NCBI GenBank assembly: GCA_014898415.1
Contig: RCTD01000017.1
Span: forward strand, 1,053,001 to 1,117,000
From: Stromatinia cepivora
Taxonomy: Eukaryota > Ascomycota > Leotiomycetes > Helotiales > Sclerotiniaceae
Direction: 5' to 3'
DNA length: 64,000 bases
The position numbers were made by a program, and so were the translations under genes. Positions 10,564 through 22,630 of this stretch are shown here, in pieces. The notes below the pieces were generated by a model. It searched no databases and was not told the origin of the DNA. It was given only the letters and a program-made list of their open reading frames with translations. Each line of letters opens with the position of its first letter. The first letter of the stretch is position 1.

Positions 10564-13500
10564 ATGACTTCGATACTAGCTGCACATCCTCTTACCTTGC
10601 CAGCATCTAACATAATGGCTCAAATCGATACGCCTGTACAACGCAGGCCAAACGGAGAAATTGACGACAAGAATCGCGGTAGACGGCGAAGCCGTACGTC
10701 GTTGAAACCCACAGAAGATGAGGGGGAGCTCTCACATGGAGAACTTGCAGACGGTCACACTTCTGGTGATGATGTTCGCCCGCGAAAGCGCAGGAGAAGT
10801 CGCAAAGGCCTGGACAAGAAGTTCGAATGTTCTACGGAAGGCTGTGGAAAGAGTTATTCTAGAGCCGAACATCTGTAAGGTTTACACAATCGCGGTTGCA
10901 TCCATTGATTCATTGCTGACATCTTCTCCTTTTAGCTATCGTCACCAGCTAAATCATACCCCGAAACAGATATATAACTGCGACTTTGAGGGTTGTTCAA
11001 GAACGTTTGTTAGGCAGGATTTGTGTAATAGGCATCGAGACCGACATACTGCGAAAGGGTCTCAACTACACAGAAGAGATTCGATGTTGAGTCAAGGGTC
11101 CCCAGTGTCACAGATCCCGCAACCGCAACCACAGTCACTTCAAGGGTCCACATCTCCTGAAGTGACAAGGCCGAGTCTGATGGGACCCACAATACGCACA
11201 ACACAAATACAATACCAGTCTCCACAAGATATTCGATCTACCTCATACTCGCCAGTGACTAACCCAGCATCTGGAACATATTCCGGTGGTGGATCAACCA
11301 ATGGCGGGGGTGGATATCCATCGGTCAATTACAAGCGTTCTGATTCTGATATGATTCCCAGGGGCCAGAATACATCATCTGCTGGTTCTAATAGCAGAGG
11401 CCAACGGCATCAAAGCTTCGGAACTCCTGATGCCAAGTCAGTAGAATTCTCGAGACCGCTGCAACCGAATGTTGGCCATTATGGTATGCTACCGACAGCC
11501 TCAAACAACCAAAACTACCGTAGTAATCAGCCACACAGCCCGCAGGCATATATAAGTCAACAGAATTTCCCCCCTTTTAGCTTACCGCCTCCAGGATTTG
11601 CGAATGTGGCTGCAAACACGATTACTTCCCGTGAGACTGAACCACCGTTCCAGACTCCGGTTTCTGCTGAATATCCAAATGAGATTAGCCAAGCCCAGCA
11701 ATCAGGCCCAGACATGATGCTTCTAGATCAGATGGCTGCATCAAGCACGATGCCGGTATTTGGCGGCGAAGGATGCTATAACCGATCCCCGTTCGCCATC
11801 CCCGAAGATTTCGTAGCATATCTTTTTAGCACTCAACAAACCGACATGGGTCCAATGAATCCACAACATTATCCAAAGTAAGTATTGTGACCTGATTTCC
11901 TAATCTGGTATGTATTCGACTTACATTTCTAGCAGCTACCCTGATGCTACAGCGCAGTATTATGCCCCGTACTTCACTAATGATCTCGGTGGAGGTTTCT
12001 ATCCTCCAGCTGCTCAACAATCTCACCACCCTATGGCTGTAACTAGTTTACTTGACACCAGCTTGCCAGAAACAGTTTTGTCGGAAGAGAAGAGCCAAGC
12101 CATCATCGACTTAATCAAGGAGAGGTTCAACGAGACTGGAAATGCACCCTTTGTTAAGCAGAAGAAGGAGGGACTTGTCGATGGGGACCGTAGTAATGAC
12201 AATCACATGATGAGTAGAAAAATGATGCAAACATACATCGGTAGTTACTGGTTACATTTCAGTGATCAAATGCCAATATGTAGGATTTTTATTTGCTATT
12301 AAACGGGTGGTGTAAAGCTTGCTAATTTTCATTGCAGTGCACAAACCAACATTTTCTCCGGATAAGACACCAAACCTCCTTCTGATCGCAATGATGGCCA
12401 TAGGTGCCTCGCTTCTTGATAAGACTCACGGCGCAGTTGTGACGCAAGCTGGCGCGGAATTGTCGAATTTCTTAGCATGGCATCTCAGATGGGAAATATT
12501 TGGCCACCATGAATTCCGTCCCCCAGCAAAGTTATGGGTATTCCAGGCTCTGTTGCTACTAGAGATATATGAAAAAATGTACTCGACCAGAGCACTTCAC
12601 GAAAGAGCTCATATCCACCACGCGACTACAATCACTTTGATGCGTCGTGGTAGCTCATTGATTGGCCGTTCTGCATTGGATTCTCCCCCGAGTGCGAGAG
12701 ATGACAAACAAGGACACAATGGTTCACGTCAGTCGTCAACGTCAGGAGCTAATACACCTGACGAGTGGTGGAATCATTGGATTATAAATGAAGCCACAAG
12801 ACGTGCTGCATTTGCGGCATTCGTTATAGACTCCACGCACGCAACAATGTTCGGGCATTCTACTGTCATGGTTGCTCACGAAATGCGTCTCCCTTTACCT
12901 TGCGATGAAGCCATGTGGACTGCCACAAGTAGTGCTGAAGTTGGTAGATTGGAGTCAAGCCTCCAAGCGAATGGGATGAAACCTATATCGTTCTTGGAAG
13001 GTCTCAAACGGACCCTTTATGCTCAAGATGTGAGGACAAACTCTTTTGGTCGTACAATACTGATGGCGGGCCTTTTAAGTGTCAGCTGGCATATGAATCA
13101 ACGTGATCTACAAGTCAACTCGTTGGGTGTATCGCAGGCACTGGGCGGCCGGGACAAATGGAGAGGATCCTTGACTCGAGCATTCGACCTCTGGATGCAA
13201 GATTTCAACTTATCTTTGCTGAGACAATCTGAAACGATGACAGGACCATATGCCTACACTGGTAAGGAAAACAATGTTGTATACCAATCCAGGACAGTGC
13301 TCCATCATCTCGCACATATGGCAATGCATGTTGACGTTGTCGACTGTCAAATATTTGCCCGAGCAAAACGTCTCCTTGGCCGCACGATCGGATCGCAGGA
13401 CTTAAACAGTGCTCAAAGAAGAATGAGAGACAGTTGGGCACCGAGTGCGAAAGCTAGGGACGCAACCTTTTATGCGATCAAATTCCTCTGCACTGTCCTC

Positions 13501-13926
13501 CTTCCCGAAAAAACCGCCTCAACGTCCCATGGCTACGATCATGTACAACCGGATCCACCACCGGATTATTCCGCCCGCGACGATATACTTCTCAATAGAC
13601 CGTGGGTTCTGTATTTTGCTGCTCTGATCGTATGGTGCTATGGCTATGCTCTTGAAGGGCCAACCAACGCCCCGGTTCCCGATCGTCATGTAAAGAATGA
13701 TCAAGTCCGAGATATGCGAGCCTACCTGCAGCGATTTGGCTCGATCAATAATCCCGAGGAACTGAAAAAGTTGACCGGGCTCAATGGATGTTCTGGATTG
13801 CTCATGGTTCTCCAAGGTGTTTTCGAGTTAACGCGATGGGAATTATTGCACGAAGCTGCATTGTTGTTGAACAATTGTATCAATCTTGTCAGTGGCCAGT
13901 CGCATCCACCATCTCGTGATTTATGA
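10564..13926 (+). CDS. C2H2 zinc-finger transcription factor with fungal-specific TF domain
   Basis: Model: join(10564..10874,10936..11877,11933..12279,12338..13926), 1062 aa. Two adjacent C2H2 fingers sit at the N-terminus: C89, C94, H107, H111 and C119, C124, H137, H141; the first is split by intron 1 and forms only after splicing. A basic stretch (RPRKRRRSRKG) just before them is a likely nuclear signal. A long Ser/Gln/Pro/Asn-rich low-complexity region follows, then from about residue 500 a fungal-specific transcription-factor middle region, including PILHKPTF across the last junction and a helical region with MMAIGASLLD. This C2H2 plus Fungal_trans layout is a known ascomycete class; I cannot name the ortholog or its targets. 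A second ATG at 10615 is an alternative start. The third acceptor is a tandem TAGCAG, both in frame. Confidence 0.88.
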
Positions 13927-15840
13927 GGGAATCGGTGGGGAAAGGAAAAGATATGCCTTGTATGTAGGTAGATAGCTTTATGACTGTAAAATATTTTTAA
14001 CGAGGCATGGAAACTGGGTGTTGATACTGGCATGGCTTGGAACAGAGGAACGCTTGGAAAATGACACGGAGGGATTATTCTTTTATGAAATTTCAGGTAT
14101 AGGCATCATGATGATATCCGGGAGGACAGGTTGTGACAGGATTTGTTAGGTTGGGTTGGCTCAAGATACGTATATAATTATTTGGCAGAGATTTTGGGAT
14201 CTCAGCTAATGTAAATGATAACTTCAGCCATTAATTATCAATCATTAATCGCAGTTCTTATTCAGTTGTGAATAAACTTACAAAATTTAAACTAAACACT
14301 CTATTGACAGTGGAAAAACTATCAGATGGAAGTGAGTTTTAGACTTGAGGGATTGGGTAGTTTATAGTGGAATGATTTGGGATATTTAGATGGAGATATT
14401 GGATTTATCATAGAAACCTCAAGAAAAAACCAGATGCTTCAGGATTAAAAAGCTGAAAGATCAGTATCTATATAGAATGTAAAACAATGAGGATGATTCA
14501 TTGTTTCATGAACGTTTGATATAAGCTAAATAGGTAAAGAGTATGGTTGTAAGGATTGAGGTAAAGGTGTAATTTGATATCAATCCAGAAGGTTAGATGA
14601 ATATCACGGATTCATTGCAGGTAATTTTAGCGGTAAATGTCGTTATTCTAGTGGAACAATAAATAGCGTTGATAAGATATGGCTTATTATGGTATTGGGA
14701 AAGTATATCTTCTGAAAGTTCAACTGGAGTACGTACTATGTAAGAGTGGATGAAGGCATTTATGTATAGAGAGGAGCCTCAGACATGATGGTTGTTTATA
14801 ATGCTGTATGAGTAAAGGAGGGCTTTGATAAGTCGTTATAGACATTAAAGAAATATCTTTCAACTTATGGGCGAGGATGCTTTCCATACCAAACTACAAT
14901 GCCAATCACTTGATACGAATATTCATTCAACAGGTGAATAAACTACTCCATACAACGAAACAGCACATCAGAAGTCAACAGATCCACGTACCTAGTCCAT
15001 CCCACATGCCACATGCCGACTCGGCTATATTACTACGGAAAAAGTACAGTACATCGGATCTCCAGGCACACCAAGTGCCCAGAAAACCCTCTGCATCGGA
15101 CAAGTTACCCGAAGGGGTCAAACAACCGACTTTCTACAGAATATTCGCTTTTTATTCGTTGTTTGTTTATGCAGGGCTTAGGGAAATTGAAAACATATGG
15201 AGAGCCACTTCGTATTCAGATCATTTTGATCCTTCAGCCATAATCCGTAATCCCATGGACATTTTCTTTTATCTTTGCTATAATTTTTTATTCGGTGCTG
15301 TGCTACGAGTGTAAGCAACGAAGCAACGCAAAAGGCAAGACAAGACAAGACAGACCAAGCAAGCAAGTGTAAGCAAGCTACGAAACCTTCGGAGTACGAA
15401 AGAAATGAAAAGAAGGGTACAACGGTGCGTCTAACGGCGTAATTACATAAATCCTATGTGCATGTGTGCAAGGCATTCTTATTTTCCCGTTTTCTTTAAA
15501 TGAGATAAGCGTCTCGAATTATATAAGTGTCAGCCATATCCGCCCCCATATGTTTGATTTTGATTCCATTTGACAGAGGATGATGCATGCGGTTTTGTCG
15601 TAGGATGCGCTCGCTTTAATATTCTTACCTACGCACAGAGATATTTGCACGGCTCGGTTTTGGTTTGACGTTCGTTATACGTATACCTGGTTATATACGG
15701 ACTACTTTGTTACTACTTTGCATTTTCAGAATCTTGCGCTCGCTTTTTTTACTGGTCAGTTTGGGGATTTGCGATTGTATGATTCATTGTTTGTTCTCAT
15801 CTATTTATCTTGAAGTGCAAGTCCGCATATTCTCATCATC
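13927..15840. other. Intergenic, 1.9 kb, no supported gene
   Basis: Contains the 3' region of the C2H2 regulator and the upstream region of the cysteine-rich surface protein. A 145-codon open frame at 14877-15314 has no recognisable motif or intron signals and is not called. Around 15330-15375 there is a short run of AAGCA/CAAGA-type repeats. TATATAAGT-like sequence occurs near 15520. Confidence 0.5.
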
Positions 15841-16953
15841 ATGAGAGTTGTACAAATTTTGGGTCTAGTCGCGCAATTTGCGATGATGGTGAGAGGTTCT
15901 TCAGGACCTTGCACTACGCAAATTGATCCGAATAGTGTCTATGCTGCTACGCGTTGTAAGTCATTTAATTCAAGTCCAGTCGAGTCATCTTTTGTTAGAG
16001 AACTCTATGGATAGATAATTCACTAATGAGATATCCAGCTCAATGGTGTTCTGCGCAAATCAACACATGCGGGACGCTCTGCTCTGGTAATTCTGATACA
16101 AACACTTGTGATCCAGTATGTTTACTTCCAATTCTTCTTCTTCTTCTTCTTCTTCTTTATCCCACCTCCTATATACTTCTCAACCATTCTACATACTAAA
16201 ATATCCCCCTAGACAACCCTCTGCTATGACTGCACCTGCAGTTCCAATTCATCTTCCCCCGCTCTCCAATATTACACCCAAACTATACCTACCTATATAT
16301 GCGAACAAAAATACACAAACTGTATTTACGCCGCCGAAAACGATGCAGCTGCACAACGTCAATGCGCAATTGATGAACAAGCTAATTGTGGGCATATTGA
16401 CCCCGATTCTATCAATTTTCCCACTGCAACCTCCACTTCTTCATCTTCATCCTCCTACATATCCGCTTCATCAACATATGTATCCAACAAGTCTACTTCC
16501 AGCACATCATCAAGTATAAGTATATCTATATCTACACTCACAGAAACAAACACAAATACAAAAACAAATGCAAATACAGCCGCCCCAATAACCAGCACGA
16601 CAAAAACCATCACTCCTATTCCAGCGGGTACAACGACGGTTTGGAGTACATCTACAGCTGGGTTGGGAAGTAATGTGACGACGGGCGGGAGTGCAACGAT
16701 CGGAAGTGAAACGGCTGGGAATTTCTCAACCCTGCCAGGCATTCCGGATATTAGTAGTAAGACTAAAGCATCGACATTACCGGGAATCACGGATGTAAGT
16801 ATGAGTACCACGGGTACGGGGACGGAGACGGGGGTATTGAGACCGAGTACTGTGAGTGTTAGTGGAGCGGGGAAGATTGTGGGGTTAGCTTTAGGGGGGG
16901 TTTGGGGTGTTTTGGTGGGTGGGGTGTGTTTGTTTTGGGGGTTGGGGTTGTAG
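15841..16953 (+). CDS. Secreted cysteine-rich surface protein, probably GPI-anchored (DUF7707-like)
   Basis: Model: join(15841..15955,16039..16115,16213..16953), 310 aa. The N-terminus (MRVVQILGLVAQFAMMVRG) is a signal peptide. A cysteine-rich domain of about 110 residues follows, with QWCSAQINTCGTLC, TCDPTTLCYDCTCS and later YICEQKYTNC and QANCGH; the two halves join only after removing a 97-nt intron. This cysteine pattern resembles the fungal DUF7707 family of extracellular proteins (recalled, not searched). The remainder is Ser/Thr-rich, suited to heavy O-glycosylation, and ends with a hydrophobic tail (IVGLALGGVWGVLVGG) that reaches the stop, as in GPI-anchor signals or a single membrane span. 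Likely located in the cell wall or plasma membrane; specific function unknown. Confidence 0.8.
16132..16157 (+). repeat. (TTC)n microsatellite inside intron 2
   Basis: About eight TTC units lie inside the second intron of the cysteine-rich surface-protein gene, making that intron pyrimidine-rich well before its acceptor. Confidence 0.9.
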
Positions 16954-17332
16954 GTTGTAGGTTGAGGTTTTGTTGGAGGGAAAGGGAGAGGAATGATGGG
17001 TTATGGGTTATGGAGAGATGGAGTGATAGAGTGATAATAGGGAGAATGGGGAGATGAGGCTTGATTCCAAGATTAGATGAAGATTTTATGGAAAATGGAA
17101 AGTGTAAAGTGGACATGAACATGAATATGGAAGCAAACATGAAATTCACGAGAAAGGCAACACTCATTTGATTGTGAATGAGTTAGGTATGAAGAATGAT
17201 GTATTTTTGTACATTAAATATCTGGGTCCAAACTTGCAATACAGAATATTCCATGCACATACACTAAACTCTATACACGCCCAAAACATCCATCCCCACA
17301 ATCACAAATCCGCCAACAGCAACCCATGAAAT
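16954..17332. other. Convergent intergenic region
   Basis: About 380 bp between the 3' ends of two convergent genes. The first part is a G-rich, T-containing stretch (repeated GTTGGGG and GGTTGTAGG-like runs). No coding signal. Confidence 0.5.
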
Positions 17333-18952
17333 CTACAAAAACCTCAAAGAATGCCCATCCGGATTCTCAAACCGCCCCCCCCTAAACTCCACCACCTTCC
17401 ACGGACCAATTTCCGAGCGCGATATTCGTTCCCGTAGCGCATGTATAAAATCTTCATGTCTATCCACATTTGTAACACCATCCTCATTCCAAAAATGAAA
17501 ATTAAGTCCGGAGTATTGGCGAAATTGTAGGAGGGAGCGCAGCCACTGGGGGTGATTATCGAGATCGGTTGGGAAGGGGGCGCTGGGGGTATAGTGATCA
17601 TGGGGGCGGAATATGGATTGTGCTGGTTTTTGATGAGTGTGTGATGTGATGTGATATATATGTGTGAGGATGGAAGGAGGTGGTTTGTGAAGGGGGTGGA
17701 AAAAAGGGATAAAGGGGATGGATTATTTACCGGATGCTGGATAGTTCATCCCTATATCCAGTTTGGGTTCTGCTTTGTATCTCAGAGACGCAATATCCAT
17801 ATCCCAACTCGTGCTCCCGAAACCGATTTGCCAGTTTTTATACATGCGGTGGCGGTTTTGGTGGTAGTAGCACGAGGAATAATAGAAGTACCAGGGCTGT
17901 TTTAGGTATTGTGCATTGTGTCTATCGTGGACATCGAGATTGAGCTAATATGGTGATGTATAAGTAAAAGTAGCTTGTACATTTCGGAAAGTGACCATAG
18001 ATTTTAACAGAAAAACTCACCGTTTCTCTCGCCCAAGGACAACTAAAATAATTCATAATAGCTTCCCACGCCTGAAACTCCGGACCTGAATCTTCATGCT
18101 TCGTCGATAATGAATAAGGGATCGGTAATCTCAAATGTGTAATAGCAGCTCTATCACGCTCTTTCAATCCAAAAAGATATTCCTCCGCATCCACCAAATC
18201 ATCGAAGTGAAAAGCACTCTTGGAAAAGAAAGTTCCTCTGGCATCTGGAAGCTCAAGATTGATTTGTTTGCATATCAGACGATAAGATGGGAAATCCGAT
18301 CGGCCCGTGGTAGCACATTGAGCATGATCCCCCTCTCCAGAAGGACACGCGGAGCTTTTTAGACCATTGGGTGCTACGCACGAATGGTAGCAATAAGATG
18401 AGGATTCGACATCTCGCGAGATATGAACTATGTTCCCCGATACAACATCTTTCCAAATTGTGTCTCGGATTTCTCTTGGGAGGCGAAGTAAGGCGGATTT
18501 ACTTTGCACTTCGCAAGCTCGGATATGGTCTCTTTGTCTGGCATCGGCAATTTTCTTCATCTCCCTAACTTCCTTCTCTGCCTCCTCACGTTTCCTTTCC
18601 ATGTGAAATGTTCGCGCTTCCTCGAAAGTAGGTCGTAAATCATGATATTCCTGGATCAGATCATCATGACCTCCAAATAGTACATCGACAATCATTTTAA
18701 GATCTTTAGATGATATATCACCATCTTCTTGGAAATTTTGAGTGAATTCTATGAATTGTTCATAGATGGTGGGATCATCTTGAAAACGATACTACATGGT
18801 TTACGATCAGTCTTGTTATGAATTTTCAGAAGTTTAGATTGTCTTAGTACTTTGATAGTATTCAGATAGCTTTGAATCATGAAACGGGCAGCGATCTCTC
18901 GACTGCTGAATGATGATTCTGATCGATCGATTTGAGAAGTATTGCCTTCCAT
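17333..18952 (-). CDS. PAH (Sin3-type) domain protein with a 2EXR-like region
   Basis: Model: complement(join(17333..17622,17731..17944,18021..18791,18851..18952)), 458 aa. Residues about 20-85 form a paired amphipathic helix domain: ARFMIQSYLNTIK joined across intron 1 to YRFQDDPTIYEQFIEF, then LFGGHDDLIQEYHDLRP. In Sin3 proteins this fold binds repressor peptides. A charged, probably helical stretch (MERKREEAEKEVREMKK) links it to LLRLPREIRDTIWKDVV, which resembles the LPxEIRxxIW start of 2EXR/F-box-like fungal proteins, with ICKQINLE as the usual second motif. The C-terminal region, in exons 3 and 4, contains NWQIGFG, YKAEP and NHPQWLRSLLQF and is unassigned. An in-frame ATG at 19042 would add 30 residues. 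The role is inferred only: possibly chromatin-linked repression. Confidence 0.75.
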
Positions 18953-19514
18953 GACCGTCGAAATATGAGATGGGTGTGTCGGGGTCCCTGAGGAATAGTT
19001 GAAAGGGAAATGGGGAGGTCGGCTAATTATGATTAAGTTCAAAGAAGAGAATATTTGTGACGAAATAGAATTAAGTTGACATGAGTCGTATATATATACA
19101 GATTGACGTATACCTAGTATCTATCTTACATCATATATTAATATCATAAAAACCTCATTAATATCCCAAGTTTGAAAACTAGTTCAAGGCATCAGGAGCA
19201 ACTAGACAAGGATGTGAAGCTCAAATCAGCTTAGTTTAGGCACCGCGAGGCACGGTATCACATGACTTTTTATTGAACGGTACTAACTGTAATTGTTGAG
19301 GTATTGTATCCCTCGCTGCCCTCTGCCTTTTTATGAGCGACAAGTAGACTAAGAATATTTGTATGGCTAATTATGGATTCAATAGAAAATATTAAATTGT
19401 CAGCTTTTGTACTTCTCAAGCAAATTATTTCATGGACATTCTGGTATGCGTCCTAGGCCAATAAACTCCTAAACTCCGATCCCCTCAAATGACCTCCCAG
19501 ATCCCAATATACAA
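18953..19514. other. Intergenic between two minus-strand genes
   Basis: About 560 bp holding the upstream region of the PAH protein and the 3' end of the DUF2415 gene. No coding or RNA feature recognised. Confidence 0.5.
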
Positions 19515-22021
19515 CTATTGTAATACACGATGAGGAAATATTTTCCGTCCAGCTACATTCACCTGATATTCATGAATACCATCTCCAGCTCCAATATATC
19601 TGCGAAAAGGTTAGCGTCAGGAATATGGAATATGGGAAAGAGCATACAGTAGCCTGCCATCCTCGCTCCAGGCGAGCCCCATAGTTTCAACTGGTTCACT
19701 CCTGCCCTCTCGCTCTCGCCTGGATAAATTACTATCGTTCCTCACATCGAGACTAAGCCGAGTAAGTGCATCCAAAGGCCGCCATGGTTGTTGTCTTGAT
19801 CTTTGAGCAAAGGCTCGACTTTCTTCATCCACTCCCTCAGCTTGAACTGTGGATTGAGAATCTCGAGGAAATCGTGTTCGATATATCTCCTCAAGCTCAG
19901 CCCAAGCGTTAGGGGCTGTCTCATAGCTCATGGTGGGAAGACGAGGGGCGAGTGACAGACGTTCCAAACCAGAAAACGTATCTGCGCTAGTCCGTAGAGT
20001 TCTTTCAGACTCAATATCCATTGGGTTATCATCCGATACTAATGACGCTTGCCGTCTAATCTCGTTCTGTACTGCGCGCCTTTCTCGATCCTGATTTTGC
20101 CTGTCAATGAACGCTCGGAATGAAGCTGGGGTGCGATCAGAATTTACGAATTCTCGCAAAGCACTTGGCAGACCAGTCGTAGATATGCGGCGTTCCGTGG
20201 TACCGGGACCATCGCGAGATGTTGTGGATGCATTCACCGATCTTTCTCCATCCAAGGTGCCCCATCTGGAGCTGCTCGCTTGCGTTTGGGCCTCACGTGC
20301 TGCATCTCTCTGTCGGCGGGCCATTCGATGTGCCTGCAATATCTCCATTTCATCAAGAGTTGGCGGAAGTTGATGTCCATCTGTCAAATCGCGAGTGAGA
20401 CTCCTTAGTTGCTGTCGATCAAAATCCAAGCCTAGATAGTCTGGTATTGCGTTTGCAGAAGCCTCGGAGGGCGACTCAGTACGAAAAGCACGAAGCCTTG
20501 CATCAATCCTAGCCTCTATCGTCATAGGGTCATTTGAGCGCTCTATCACCCAAACCCGTTCAACGCCATCCCCACGAGAATCGATATCGATTATTTGCCT
20601 AGAAATAAACAAATCCCGGACATCTGTTACCCCAATGCGTCCATTAGCTTCAGTCCAAGCAAGGAGATCGAAAGAGTTTGGCGAGAATTCCATGGCTCTG
20701 ACAGCTCCAGACGCAACATTGGGTCGCGATGTAGTGAAGGTAACTACTGATGGATCGACATCATCACTAGTGAGGAGCTCAGTCAAGAAAATTGATATAA
20801 CTCCATATTGAGTGGCTACAGCAAGATATCTGCCCGAGTTGGAAAAGCATGCTGCGAATGAACCTCTCATGGAAGTTTTGTCTGCTGGTCGTTGCCCTTG
20901 GAGCTGAATCCTGCCCGAGAACACCCATTCGTACTCATTCACGTGTGAGCTAAAACGGGACCTTGATACCTGCTTCATCTGTCTTTTGTGAATGTAAAGG
21001 AATGGATCATCACAGCTATGTCAAGTTAATCAATTGCCATTTTCGAGTGAAGTTAGGAAGCCTACATTGCAACGAGAAGATCACCTTTCGGTGATATTAC
21101 AGCACGATTCACATAATCAGGGTATGTGAGGGTATCTAATATCTCGGAGTCATGTAAACTCAATATAGTAACAGAACTATCGTTGAGTGCCGCAACAGCC
21201 ACTGGATCTGTATATCCCGTTTGTAGCGATGATTCTGATGGGAACCAAAGTGTTATGCAGTTTACAACATCGGAACCGACCTTCTTCGATACATGCGGAG
21301 TGGTAGCATCAGGACTAGATCTTCGGGAATCGTTGGAAGATTCCCTTTCAATTGCTCTTGCAGTTGGTTGGAGGATGAGAGGTAAACGAGCATCGGCATC
21401 AGCACCAAGCTCCAGAAACGAATCAGTCTTGCCGGGTCTGTCCCCATCTCCTACATAGAAGCTTGTGAATTGTCCCCTATCTCCTCCAGCGCATACCCAA
21501 TCATTGGCGGCTATCAAACATCGCGGTTCGTATTTTAAAGTCGCAAGAAGCTCTCGTGAGCGAGATTTGGTATTAAGACAGATTATGTCATGCGAACTCG
21601 GGTAGTAAACAATATGCTGCCTTGGAGAACTTAACAAATCGTGCAACTGCCAATGACTATATGAAGTCAGAAATCTCCTCATTCCATTCAGAAGACGCCA
21701 ACGACTGCCAAATAAGCAAGTATAATATCAACCAGACATTTATCAGGACAGCTTATTGAATAGACGCCATCAAAGAATCTGCGATGATGCGTAAACTTCC
21801 ACATCGTCGCATCTGGTTCAAACACGAATGCGCACAACGGAGTATCTTCCATACCTTGGGCAAATGGAAGCACGATAGTATTTCCGAGGCGACGGGCGAA
21901 TTAAGCCGTCTGTAGGATGATATCTACGACCGTGCAAGTGATCAGCATATGGATCAGAATCAAATATTTACAATATAAATTACGTTGTACAAACTCACGA
22001 GCTTTCTTCTTTGACAGCCAT
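19515..22021 (-). CDS. DUF2415 / WD-like protein with two compensating frame breaks
   Basis: Exons: 21999-22021, 21066-21923, 19648-21015, 19515-19599 (minus). Their sum is 2334 nt, divisible by three (777 aa), yet the second exon changes frame twice. The start (MAVKEESS, then YHPTDGLIR) and everything after SRWRLLNGM share one frame, while the conserved-looking segment between, including IVLPFAQGMEDTPLCAFVFE and FTHHRRFFDGVYSI, is in another. The shifts fall near a CCC run (21894-21896) and a GG pair (21708-21709). The rest looks intact: WQLHDLLSSPRQ, a beta-propeller-like body (YLAVATQYGVISIF), a long Arg/Ser-rich disordered stretch, and a C-terminal DUF2415 signature, GLAWSEDGRLLY joined by splicing to IGAGDGIHEYQVN. 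Function in the family is unknown to me. Either two sequence errors or a recent pseudogene. Confidence 0.75.
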
Positions 22022-22630
22022 GCTGTCGTGCACTCAAGATGTTGCAACCATGCACAACAGAGTGTAAACAATAAAGTATTTAGATGAATATAATAAAGTT
22101 AAACCTTGCAAATGTTGAATATTATTTATATGCTCAGATGTAATCTTTTAAAGATTTCCTTTCATAGATGAAAGAAATAATACGGAGCATACAAGTGGTA
22201 AAAGTGTACAGATACAGATGCTGCGACTGCGACTGCGACTGATAATGTGAAGTTTTGATGTTTCAACCGGAGTTGTGTATTCGAAAACGACGTCAAGCAG
22301 CTTACTAATTTCGGGAACTAAGAGTCTGGTACATTCTAAGTGGATAAAGCATAAGGTAGCCCCACATTTTGAATACCTCATAGGCTCATTACCCTTGCCA
22401 CATCAATATTTCTCGAGATAAAGTTATCACGTGCGAGTTTCGATGATGTTCTACCAATTCCTATCAATCGACCAAAAAAAGGACGCTAAAATCGACATTT
22501 TTTTCCTTGTGGCCCGCCGTTGATTATATTTTCTCCCTCCATCCTCTCAATCTTGAGAAACCTCTAATTTATACATTTTTCTACCAATTCCTTCTACAAT
22601 TAGGTTTTTCATTCTATAGAAGTGATCAAG
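22022..22630. promoter_or_regulatory. Divergent promoter between DUF2415 gene and ssc1
   Basis: About 610 bp shared by a minus-strand and a plus-strand gene, so it must contain both promoters. A stretch of repeated GACTGC units lies at about 22224-22240. I looked for arrays of GAAnnTTC heat-shock elements ahead of the Hsp70 gene and did not see a convincing one. Confidence 0.5.

Noticed and set aside
14877..15314. 145-codon open frame on the plus strand
   Set aside because: No domain, no splice-supported extension, and His/Gln/Pro-rich composition typical of random frames in this spacer.
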